Shown here one piece after another: positions 16,945-23,941 of a stretch of DNA of 64,000 nucleotides. Source of the DNA: Colimorpha sp045597845 (GTDB taxonomy: Bacteria > Bacteroidota > Bacteroidia > Bacteroidales > P3). The notes under the pieces were generated by a model that was not told the origin of the DNA, made no database searches, and saw only the letters and a program-made list of their open reading frames with translations. The first letter of the stretch is position 1; each line of letters starts with the position of its first letter. Location of the stretch: the NCBI GenBank assembly GCA_045597845.1, contig JAZLKZ010000063.1, positions 1 through 64,000 on the forward strand. Reading direction: 5' to 3'. The position numbers and the translations under genes were made by a program.

Positions 16945-17970
16945 ATGAAGTTCAAAAACAAAACGAAAACCACGATGGTAGAAGGCCGCTCTTACAGGGA
17001 GCATGTGTTGGTTGTCCGCCTTTCGGCTTTGGGCGACGTGGCAATATTGGCGCCCGTGGTGCGGAATCGTGCCGAGGCCAATCCTGACGTGCTTTTCACC
17101 ATTGCCGCCCCGAAACTGTTGCAGCCGCTTTTCGACGGATTGGAGAATGTGAGATACCTTCCTACTCGTAAGCAAAAATCCCGTCAGCTCTACAAATTCC
17201 TATCCCAGGTGCGTCCCACCGTGGTGGCGGACATGCATCGCATCAACCGCATTGTTGGGGCTGATTTGCTCTTTCTGTTGCATGGCGTTCCGATCCATGC
17301 CATTCGTAAATATCATTGCGCCCGACATCGTATGGTGCGGTCGCGTCGTAAAGACCTTACGCCCTTGCCTTGCGTGTCGCAGCGCTACGAAGAGGTGTTT
17401 GACGCCTGCAAGCTCAAGGGCTGTCCTTCGAAAAACTTGGATTCTCCAATTCAGCATGTCGCCAATCGGCAAACGAGCATTGTAGGAATCGCGCCGTTTG
17501 CGCAGCATCAGGGCAAGGTGTGGCCGTTGGATCGGATGGAACGGCTCGTGTCCGACCTGTCGGGTAGGCCCGACACGAAAATTGTTCTTTTCGGTGGGTC
17601 GAAGGAATCCGATGTGCTTCAATCTTGGGCGGATAAGTATCCTAATGTTGAGTCGATTGCGGGAAAGTTTCCCTTCGAGAAAGAAATGGAATACATTCAA
17701 AATCTTGATGTTATGGTGAGCATGGACAGCGCCAACATGCATTTCGCCTCCTGTTTTGGAGTCCCCGTTGTGAGTATCTGGGGCGCCACGCATCCCAATG
17801 CGGGCTTTTATGGGTGGAATCAAAATCCAGAGTGGGCAGTGCAGTCCGACCTTGCCTGCCGCCCCTGCTCTTCTTACGGCAACAAGCCCTGTAGGTTTGG
17901 AGATTTCCGCTGTATGAAGTCTATCTCGGTCGATCAGGTGCGCAATGTTATTGAAACGGTTTTGAAATAG
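16945..17970 (+). CDS. glycosyltransferase family 9 (heptosyltransferase-like)
   Basis: A 341-residue GT9 enzyme that adds a sugar from a nucleotide-sugar to lipopolysaccharide core or related glycans at the inner face of the membrane. The N-terminal block RLSALGDVAILAPVV, the GIAPFAQHQGKVWPLD segment, and the donor-binding SMDSANMHFASCFGVPVVSIWG are classic for the family. Starts further upstream exist (TTG 16924), but ATG 16945 is preferred. It lies 8 bases before the histidine kinase gene, so the two are probably cotranscribed. Confidence 0.9.
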   Translation: MKFKNKTKTTMVEGRSYREHVLVVRLSALGDVAILAPVVRNRAEANPDVLFTIAAPKLLQPLFDGLENVRYLPTRKQKSRQLYKFLSQVRPTVVADMHRINRIVGADLLFLLHGVPIHAIRKYHCARHRMVRSRRKDLTPLPCVSQRYEEVFDACKLKGCPSKNLDSPIQHVANRQTSIVGIAPFAQHQGKVWPLDRMERLVSDLSGRPDTKIVLFGGSKESDVLQSWADKYPNVESIAGKFPFEKEMEYIQNLDVMVSMDSANMHFASCFGVPVVSIWGATHPNAGFYGWNQNPEWAVQSDLACRPCSSYGNKPCRFGDFRCMKSISVDQVRNVIETVLK

Positions 17971-17978
17971 ATTGAATA

Positions 17979-19493
17979 ATGAAACGCAAGTTCCTCGTTT
18001 TGTTGGTCTCGCTCTTCAGCCTTGCCGCCATTGGCATGGTGGTGGTGCAGATTGTGCAGACTCGTCGCGTTACGGAAATCAGCGACAATCTGTTCAATGT
18101 AAGCGTCAATAATGCCATATCGAATGTGATTGACCAGTTCGACCGCATGAAGATGGACCAATACCTCTCTCAGAGGGAACGCGTGCGCCTGCGTCAATAC
18201 CGTCGCATTGAGGAACTTAACGACCGAATGCTCGATATTGTCCGCAACCACCAGGACTTGTTCTACGACGAAACGCGCATGCGGCTCGATGTGGCTTTGC
18301 TGGATAGTGCCTTTATACTTCCCCAGGTGCGGCTTTCTGCGTCCGACAGCAATGTCATCCGTCGCTACAATACGCTCGTGAATGCGCGAAAAGTGTTGAA
18401 CGACAGCGTTGAAAACAGAGGCGGTGGATCCATCGCCAAACCTTCGGAAATCCTTACGCCCGACAACTTCAACTACTCGATGCTGGACTCTCTCATTCGC
18501 GAGGAATTGATTCTTAACGGTGTCGATGTCTCACCCTATATCGGCGTTTTTGAAAACAATGACGGTGTATTCCTTTACCTCAGCAAACCCGACGCCAAAG
18601 AGGATTTGAAGGCAACGCCCTACCGCTATAATTTCCTGCCAAGTGGCATTGCATCCTCGCATGAATACGACATAGTGCTTCATTTTCCGACGTCGTTGAT
18701 TTTTGTCAACGATTCCGTGGTCTTCGTGCTCATGAATTGCTTCCTGATTTTTGTGGTCCTTGTACTCTTTATGGTCGCTATTCATACAATAAACAATATG
18801 CGCAAGGTTGACGAGATGAAGGCCGAGTTCACCAGCAACATGACTCACGAAATCAAGACGCCGTTGGCCACCATCTCGCTGGCTTGCGAAATGCTTCAAG
18901 ACCCATCGGTGAGCAGCAATGAAGAAACTCGACGCAACTTCCTCAATATCATTGGAGATGAGAATCGAAGAATGCGTACCTTGGTGGAGACTATTTTGCA
19001 AAGCGCCAAGATGGCGAAGAAGAACTTCACGCTCAACTGCAAGGAGTTGAATGCTCATGACCTTATTCGTTCAACGGCCGATGATTTCAAGCTCACGCTC
19101 GAGTCTCGACAAGGAACGCTTACGCTCAACCTTAATGCGTCCAATGCAACGCTTTATGCCGATGAGTTGCACATTAATAATATGATACACAATTTGGTGG
19201 ATAATGCCATAAAGTATTCTCCCGAAAAGCCGACCATCACCATAGAAACCATGATAAAAGGAAAAATGTTTGTGCTTTCGGTGGCGGATAAAGGACTCGG
19301 TATCTCCAAAGACGACCAAAAGCATATCTTTGAGAAGTATTACCGTGTATCAACGGGCAATGTGCACAACGTCAAAGGTTTCGGTATCGGTTTGAACTAT
19401 GTATATCAAGTCGTTAATCTTCATCATGGGAGTATCTCTGTCAATAGCGAGTTGGGCAAGGGAAGCACTTTCGTCGTTTCGTTGCCCTTGTAG
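17979..19493 (+). CDS. sensor histidine kinase (orphan)
   Basis: A 504-residue membrane kinase. It has a first helix at residues about 5-27, a periplasmic sensor region of about 220 residues, a second helix at about 247-269, then HisKA and HATPase domains. The phosphorylated residue is His290 in MTHEIKTPLA; the N, G1 and G2 boxes appear as LVDNAIKYS, VADKGLGIS and GFGIGLNYV. There is no HAMP or PAS domain. The overall layout resembles RprX of Bacteroides. No response regulator gene follows, which is unusual, so the partner must be encoded elsewhere. The stimulus is unknown. Confidence 0.9.
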   Translation: MKRKFLVLLVSLFSLAAIGMVVVQIVQTRRVTEISDNLFNVSVNNAISNVIDQFDRMKMDQYLSQRERVRLRQYRRIEELNDRMLDIVRNHQDLFYDETRMRLDVALLDSAFILPQVRLSASDSNVIRRYNTLVNARKVLNDSVENRGGGSIAKPSEILTPDNFNYSMLDSLIREELILNGVDVSPYIGVFENNDGVFLYLSKPDAKEDLKATPYRYNFLPSGIASSHEYDIVLHFPTSLIFVNDSVVFVLMNCFLIFVVLVLFMVAIHTINNMRKVDEMKAEFTSNMTHEIKTPLATISLACEMLQDPSVSSNEETRRNFLNIIGDENRRMRTLVETILQSAKMAKKNFTLNCKELNAHDLIRSTADDFKLTLESRQGTLTLNLNASNATLYADELHINNMIHNLVDNAIKYSPEKPTITIETMIKGKMFVLSVADKGLGISKDDQKHIFEKYYRVSTGNVHNVKGFGIGLNYVYQVVNLHHGSISVNSELGKGSTFVVSLPL

Positions 19494-19642
19494 TTGTGTT
19501 TTAAAATGATAGCTTATTTGTCAAAATTTGTGAGTGATTTGTGGTAATTCGTGTAAAAAACATGTTATTGTCATTAATTCTTGTTGATTTTTAGAAGTTA
19601 CCTGTGATAACCGTCGTAATTCAATTATTAATATTGTTATAT

Positions 19643-20122
19643 ATGCATTTGATCAAGTCTTTGGTTCTTTCTCTCACGTTGGCGTTTCTCCCGCTGGGCG
19701 TAGATGCACAGCAGTTGATTCGCCCGGAACGCGTTTCTCCAACTACGGATATGGAGTACCACTATCTTACGAGTGAATATGGTTTGCGTCACGCTAAAAA
19801 AGACCAGGTTAAAACGGGTTATGTACTGGAGCATTTGGCTACTTATTTTTTAAGATGGACCCATGACGGGGAAAAGGAACCTGTTGTAAAAACAATTGAT
19901 TTCAAAGCGTTTAAAAGAAATGGAGAGGCAAGTCCTTGCGCAATCCTGTGCGTGTGTACAAGTTCCGTTTCGGACAATGTGGAGTATTTTTGCTTGCCCA
20001 CAATCGACGCTGACAAGAAATTGTGGACCAAATTCCGCCAGCAGCAACAATCGCAGGACGAGGAGTGGGCTCAGGTATGGTTTTGGGGCTTGTCGCACTT
20101 GTCGGCGATATTTATGAGATAA
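19643..20122 (+). CDS. secreted protein of unknown function
   Basis: A 159-residue protein with a clear signal peptide (hydrophobic core LVLSLTLAFLPLG, probable cleavage after VDA). The mature part has no motif that I recognise; it is rich in charged and aromatic residues and has two Cys close together (ILCVCTSS). An upstream GTG (19604) would add an extra hydrophobic stretch, but ATG 19643 gives a normal signal peptide. The gene follows the kinase after about 150 AT-rich bases with no obvious terminator. Confidence 0.6.
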   Translation: MHLIKSLVLSLTLAFLPLGVDAQQLIRPERVSPTTDMEYHYLTSEYGLRHAKKDQVKTGYVLEHLATYFLRWTHDGEKEPVVKTIDFKAFKRNGEASPCAILCVCTSSVSDNVEYFCLPTIDADKKLWTKFRQQQQSQDEEWAQVWFWGLSHLSAIFMR

Positions 20123-20135
20123 TGTGATTTTTGCG

Positions 20136-20143
20136 TATCTTTG
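20136..20143 (+). promoter_or_regulatory. -7 promoter element of mtnN-luxS
   Basis: TATCTTTG, 44 bases before the mtnN start codon, matches the Bacteroidota -7 box. The leader would be about 40 bases. Confidence 0.65.
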
Positions 20144-20187
20144 CAACTTGAAAAGAATATTCGTTGTTTGTTAATCTCCAATAGCCT

Positions 20188-20868
20188 ATGAAAATTGTCA
20201 TCATCATCGCGATGGATTATGAGTACCAGAACATGGTATCGATTTTTGATGGAAAGTCGGAAGGTGAGATTGCGGGCAATCATGTCATTTTGATGAAGAG
20301 TGGCATCGGCAAGGTAAATGCCGCAGTGAAGACCGCCGAAATCATCGCCCGAGAACATCCCGACTGCATCATCAATACCGGCCTTGCAGGTGGAATCGAC
20401 GAAAGCCTTGAGGTGCGCGACATCGTTGTGGGCAAAGAGGCTGTCTATCACGATGTGTGGTGTGGCGAAGGCAACGAATACGGACAGGTGCAGGGGTTGC
20501 CGGCTCGCTTTGCGGGCGACAAGCGTCTGCACGATATCGCCATGTCGTTGAGCGCCGATTCCAGCTACACCCAGCGCATGCACTCGGGTTTGATTTGCAG
20601 CGGCGACAAGTTCATCACCAACGCCGATGCTCTTGCCGTTATCAAGAACGACTTTCCCGAAGGCTTGGCGGTGGATATGGAATCGGCCGCTACCGCGCAG
20701 ACCTGCCACCTCTACAACATTCCCTTCCTCGCCGTGCGCATCATCAGCGACACCCCGGGCCGCACCGACAACCACCAACAGCAGTGGGAGGACTTTCTCA
20801 AGGACATGAGCACCCGCTCTTTCCGATGGATCCGTCTCTTCCTCGCATCGCTCCCCAATAGCTTGTAG
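20188..20868 (+). CDS. mtnN: 5'-methylthioadenosine/S-adenosylhomocysteine nucleosidase
   Basis: A 226-residue nucleosidase that cleaves adenine from S-adenosylhomocysteine and methylthioadenosine in the cytosol. The family blocks are visible: IAMDYEYQ at the start, SGIGKVNAA, NTGLAGGID, and VDMESAATAQ with the substrate-binding Glu, then SDTPGRTDNH with the catalytic Asp. Its product, S-ribosylhomocysteine, is the substrate of LuxS, encoded 59 bases downstream on the same strand. The two therefore act in sequence in the activated methyl cycle. Confidence 0.95.
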   Translation: MKIVIIIAMDYEYQNMVSIFDGKSEGEIAGNHVILMKSGIGKVNAAVKTAEIIAREHPDCIINTGLAGGIDESLEVRDIVVGKEAVYHDVWCGEGNEYGQVQGLPARFAGDKRLHDIAMSLSADSSYTQRMHSGLICSGDKFITNADALAVIKNDFPEGLAVDMESAATAQTCHLYNIPFLAVRIISDTPGRTDNHQQQWEDFLKDMSTRSFRWIRLFLASLPNSL

Positions 20869-20927
20869 ATGTTGCTAACCTTGACTTTGACCATCAATTC
20901 ACTAACCACTAATCACAGACCTCATTT

Positions 20928-21410
20928 ATGGACAAAATTCCCAGCTTTACCATCGACCATATCCACCTCCTCAGAGGTATCTATGTCTCCCGCAAAGACT
21001 TTGTAGGGGGCGAGACCGTTACCACCTTCGACATCCGCATGAAAGAGCCCAACCGTGAACCCGCCTTGGGACAGGGTGCCATCCACACCATCGAGCACCT
21101 TGCCGCCACCTACGTCCGCAACGATGCCGAGTGGAAAGACCGCATCATCTATTGGGGTCCGATGGGCTGTTTGACGGGTAATTATCTCTTGATGCGTGGC
21201 GACCTGCAGTCGGAAGACATCGTGGAACTGATGCAGCGCACTTTCCGCTTTGTCGCCGACTTTGAAGGCGAAGTCCCCGGAGCCGCCCCCAAAGATTGCG
21301 GCAACTACCTGCTCCACGACCTGCCTATGGCAAAATGGGAGTCGCGTAAGTATTTGGAAGAGGTTTTGTTGCAGATGAAGCCCGAAAATCTTCACTATCC
21401 GCAACAATAA
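20928..21410 (+). CDS. luxS: S-ribosylhomocysteine lyase
   Basis: A 160-residue LuxS that splits S-ribosylhomocysteine into homocysteine and DPD, the precursor of autoinducer 2. The metal-binding motif appears as HTIEHLAA (HxxEH), with the catalytic Cys in GPMGCLTGNY and the third metal ligand in the PKDCGNYLLHDL region. The length is normal. It is downstream of mtnN, and the gap holds repeated-word sequence rather than a terminator, so a two-gene transcript is likely. tRNA-Arg follows 44 bases after the stop. Confidence 0.95.
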   Translation: MDKIPSFTIDHIHLLRGIYVSRKDFVGGETVTTFDIRMKEPNREPALGQGAIHTIEHLAATYVRNDAEWKDRIIYWGPMGCLTGNYLLMRGDLQSEDIVELMQRTFRFVADFEGEVPGAAPKDCGNYLLHDLPMAKWESRKYLEEVLLQMKPENLHYPQQ

Positions 21411-21454
21411 ACCACCACCAACGCCGTTATTTTAAGGTCAAAGGTCACAAATAA

Positions 21455-21528
21455 GGCCCCGTAGTTCAGCTGAATAGAACGTCGGATTCCGGTTCCGAAA
21501 GTCGTGGGTTTGAATCCCGCCGGGGTCA
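21455..21528 (+). tRNA. tRNA-Arg (CCG)
   Basis: A full cloverleaf folds by eye: acceptor GGCCCCG with CGGGGTC (one G-T pair), D arm GTTC/GAAC, anticodon stem TCGGA/TCCGA around the loop TTCCGGT (anticodon CCG, reading CGG), T arm GTGGG/CCCGC with loop TTTGAAT, discriminator A. The CCA end is not encoded in full. A strong terminator follows. Confidence 0.95.
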
Positions 21529-21545
21529 CAAAGATTGAAAAAACT

Positions 21546-21592
21546 GTCTGTTGGATGAATCTTTTGCAAGATCTGTCCAACAGACTTTTTTT
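21546..21592 (+). terminator. terminator after tRNA-Arg
   Basis: GTCTGTTGGA and TCCAACAGAC form a perfect 10-bp stem, with a further inner ATCTT/AAGAT pairing, followed by seven T. It ends the tRNA transcript 18 bases before the CRISPR repeat. Confidence 0.9.
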
Positions 21593-21609
21593 ATAAAATT
21601 AGCAATGGA

Positions 21610-21656
21610 GTTGTGAATTGCTTTGAAATTTTGTATCTTTGCAGATGATAAACAAC
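21610..21656 (+). CRISPR. single 47-base type II-C CRISPR repeat
   Basis: The 47 bases start GTTGTGAATTGC and end AACAAC, closely resembling the 47-base type II-C repeats known from Bacteroides (GTTGTG-TTTGCTTTCAAA, then GTATCTTTG). The first part, 21611-21634, pairs with the anti-repeat of the tracrRNA at 28666-28688 over 23 of 24 positions with one bulge, which identifies it as this system's repeat. No second perfect copy is visible in the window, so there is no array in the usual sense. It contains TATCTTTG at 21634-21641, a Bacteroidota -7 promoter box pointing into the sequence that would be the first spacer. Confidence 0.8.
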
Positions 21657-21708
21657 ACGATATTAGCAAAGTACACAACCAGAGTTGGTTATCGCAAAAT
21701 TTAGAAAT

Positions 21709-21739
21709 AAAAAATCCTCCCATTTCGAGAGGATTTTTT
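21709..21739 (-). terminator. bidirectional terminator after cas2
   Basis: AAAAAATCCTC and GAGGATTTTTT form an 11-bp stem with a 9-base loop. Runs of A and T on the two sides let it work in both directions. On the minus strand it lies 37 bases beyond the cas2 stop; on the plus strand it would end any transcript that starts in the CRISPR repeat. Confidence 0.85.
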
Positions 21740-21775
21740 ATTTGTCAAAAACGCTTTTTTTATCCTGCAAAAGCA

Positions 21776-22114
21776 CTAAAATAACTCCAATTGTTGGCCT
21801 GGCGCATCTGCCTTTTGAGGTTTTTGTGAACAAAATATCTCCATTTCTCCAAATTGTTTGTCGGTGATGCAGAGTATCCCTACTTGTCCGTGTTCGGGCA
21901 ACATTGTTTTCACTCGTTTGATGTGAACGTCGGCATTCTCCCGACTGGGACAATGGCGCACATAGGCGGAGAACTGAAACATGGTAAAACCGTCACCCAT
22001 AATCCGTTTGCGAAATTCGGCAGCAGCCTTGCGCTCTTTCTTTGTCTCGGTTGGAAGGTCGTAGAGTACCACTATCCACATGATTTGGTATTCGCTGAAA
22101 CGGTCGGTTTTCAT
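21776..22114 (-). CDS. cas2: CRISPR-associated endonuclease Cas2, type II
   Basis: A 112-residue Cas2, the partner of Cas1 in spacer acquisition. It shows the ferredoxin-like start with the metal-site Asp (IVVLYDLPTETKKERK) and the later block FMMFQ-like segment DGFTMFQFSAYVRHC typical of type II Cas2. The frame could extend to 22288, but ATG 22114 overlaps the cas1 stop by four bases (ATGA), the usual arrangement. The extension would be read from the cas1 coding sequence and is rejected. The C-terminal tail (ADAPGQQLELF) is slightly long. Confidence 0.95.
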   Translation of the reverse strand: MKTDRFSEYQIMWIVVLYDLPTETKKERKAAAEFRKRIMGDGFTMFQFSAYVRHCPSRENADVHIKRVKTMLPEHGQVGILCITDKQFGEMEIFCSQKPQKADAPGQQLELF

Positions 22115-23025
22115 TGTTCCATGATGGGATAGCTGATTTTGCGGAGTTCTCCACTGAAGCATTTGTAGAGTGATGCGGTTGTTTGCGAGGTGGCAACCAT
22201 CAAGGGCCTCCGTTGCCCTTCGATGACAACCTCCAAAACAGGAATCCCCAACAACTGCCTTTTGAGGTCGGTGGTGAGACGGCTGCAATCCGTTCCGCTT
22301 TGTAGGATTTGAAGTACCAGCGCATCGACGTAGGGCCGGTAGGGCTCCATAATGTCATCTGCTAAGCAATAGGCATTGTAGCGGTTGTGGTGGTGAATGC
22401 CCAAAGTGGGTAGCAATCCGCTCGACACCAAAGCCCTTGCAACCACACCACGCAGGATGGCGTAACCATAGTTAAGCAGGTTGTTGGGGCAATCCTCTTC
22501 ACGATTACGGGTAAAATTGTCGATGTCGGGGAACATCGTTTTCCAGTAGTAGGCGGCTGCACGACCTTCAAGGTTGTCGGTGTCGCCACTCTTTACGTCG
22601 CGTTCCCATGCTTTCATATTGCCGATTTCGGCATTGCGATGATGTAGGAGTACGGCGGCTTGGTTGTGTATCTTGGCTTGGATGGTCTGCTGCCAAAGCT
22701 GTTTGCGAAGGGGTAGGGAGGCTTCGATTTGCAGCTGGAATCGTTCGCTTTGGGTGGTGTTGCCCGACAGCGGAAGCAGCAACCCCGATGGCATGTGCTT
22801 CTCGTCGCAAGTGATTACGGAACAGTTGTTGGCGACCAAAGCATCCAAGGCTCCATTGGTGATGGTGATTTGACGGTCTTCCAGCACCACGACCCCGATG
22901 TCCTCGATGGGGGCGGTCTTGACTACATCCTGTCCAGAGTCTGGGTCGTTGCGTTTGATGACCAACTGCCCATTGCGCAAAGAGAGGTATGCGGGATTGC
23001 CGAAAAAGAGAGTCCGTTTTATCAT
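22111..23025 (-). CDS. cas1: CRISPR-associated endonuclease Cas1, type II
   Basis: A 304-residue Cas1 integrase that inserts new spacers with Cas2. The catalytic set appears intact: Glu in NLEGRAAAYYW, His in GIHHHNRYNAYCLADD, and the acidic residues of that block (ADDIMEPYRP). The length and the N-terminal block TLFFGNPAYLSLRNGQL are those of type II Cas1. Its start lies only two bases after the stop of the BRO-like gene, and its stop overlaps cas2, so the three genes appear to be translated from one message. Confidence 0.96.
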   Translation of the reverse strand: MIKRTLFFGNPAYLSLRNGQLVIKRNDPDSGQDVVKTAPIEDIGVVVLEDRQITITNGALDALVANNCSVITCDEKHMPSGLLLPLSGNTTQSERFQLQIEASLPLRKQLWQQTIQAKIHNQAAVLLHHRNAEIGNMKAWERDVKSGDTDNLEGRAAAYYWKTMFPDIDNFTRNREEDCPNNLLNYGYAILRGVVARALVSSGLLPTLGIHHHNRYNAYCLADDIMEPYRPYVDALVLQILQSGTDCSRLTTDLKRQLLGIPVLEVVIEGQRRPLMVATSQTTASLYKCFSGELRKISYPIMEQ

Positions 23026-23027
23026 GA

Positions 23028-23855
23028 TTACTCTAATAGGTTGTTCTCGTCTTGATTAGTCAAGAAATTTTCTTGTGAAACAATGCTGTGACCAAGCTCT
23101 TTCTCGGTTGCTTCTCGGGCCGATCCAGCAACGCTTCCACCCCTTTTTGCCACCTGTTTGTTTTCTTCGAATGTTTTTGGAGCCTCTTGCTCGGAGATTT
23201 CCGTCGTAACGCGCTCGCCAAGCATCGTGAAAATCAGCTCCAAGTCGTTCATGTGGTCACGCAGATTCTGGTTCTTTTTTGTGAGACCTTTGAATTCTTT
23301 GTATTCAGAAGGAGTCATTCCGAAAGTGGCTTTGCTGATTTCGGCGGTAAGGATGGCATAATCCCGTTCTTCAGTAATGCCGCGTTTCTTCCATTCGTCT
23401 GTGAGATTCTGTCTGATGGCGATGCCTCTCAGTCGCTTGTCGATCCAGTCTTTGGGGTAACCTTTCTTCTCGTAGAGATCCTTCATCCGTTCTTGAGCCA
23501 GTTCGGGGTTTTCTATTTCCTGCAATCTTTCGTAACCCACTTGTGCCAGCCATTGCTTGAATGGTTCCGCTTTAGGTGATGGAATGGATTGGATGATGCG
23601 CAGCAAGGATTTGACGTTGGCGCAATCCGTAGAATAGCGTTTTCCGTCAGAACTTGGTAATTTCAGTTGTACCCAAATTGGGTACAACTCATATTCTTTC
23701 AAATCACGGTCTTTCATCTTGCGCCAATACTGGCGGGGATTGGGAGAGTCTGTTAATACTTCCACCACATCTACGATGGAAAAATACCATTGTTGTTCCT
23801 CCTCGTTCCAAGAGGAACGGATCTTTTTATCTTGAAACAGTTTGATGTTGCTCAT
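23028..23855 (-). CDS. BRO-N / DinD-like protein inside the cas operon
   Basis: A 275-residue protein whose N-terminal 100 residues look like a BRO-N (phage antirepressor) domain: KIRSSWNEEEQQWYFSIVDV, then VEVLTDSPNPRQYWRKMK. A helical middle follows, and the C-terminus GGSVAGSAREATEKELG-SIVSQENFL resembles the end of DNA-damage-inducible DinD-like proteins. BRO-N domains bind DNA or regulate in phages; the family is common on bacterial chromosomes with no settled role. Here it lies 86 bases after cas9 and two bases before cas1, on the same strand, so it should be expressed with the spacer-acquisition genes. It is not a standard type II-C gene. Function is unknown; regulation or a DNA-damage link is inference. 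Confidence 0.8.
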   Translation of the reverse strand: MSNIKLFQDKKIRSSWNEEEQQWYFSIVDVVEVLTDSPNPRQYWRKMKDRDLKEYELYPIWVQLKLPSSDGKRYSTDCANVKSLLRIIQSIPSPKAEPFKQWLAQVGYERLQEIENPELAQERMKDLYEKKGYPKDWIDKRLRGIAIRQNLTDEWKKRGITEERDYAILTAEISKATFGMTPSEYKEFKGLTKKNQNLRDHMNDLELIFTMLGERVTTEISEQEAPKTFEENKQVAKRGGSVAGSAREATEKELGHSIVSQENFLTNQDENNLLE

Positions 23856-23918
23856 AGTTTAGTTTTTTTAGTTAATGAATGAGTCGGTTATTAGAAAAAT
23901 GATGTTTAATAAGTTTCA

Positions 23919-23941
23919 GTTGTACGAAAATAACGTACGAC
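23919..23941. other. hairpin directly after the cas9 stop codon
   Basis: GTTGTACG and CGTACGAC form an 8-bp inverted repeat (one G-T pair) around a 7-base AT loop, ending at the base next to the cas9 stop codon. There is no T-run, so it is not a normal terminator. It could be an RNA processing or stability element between cas9 and the BRO-like gene, or an operator. Nothing else is visible in the 86-base gap. Confidence 0.45.

Noticed and set aside
22115..22288. N-terminal extension of cas2
   Set aside because: The extra residues are read from the end of cas1 in another frame; the ATGA overlap gives the standard Cas2 start.
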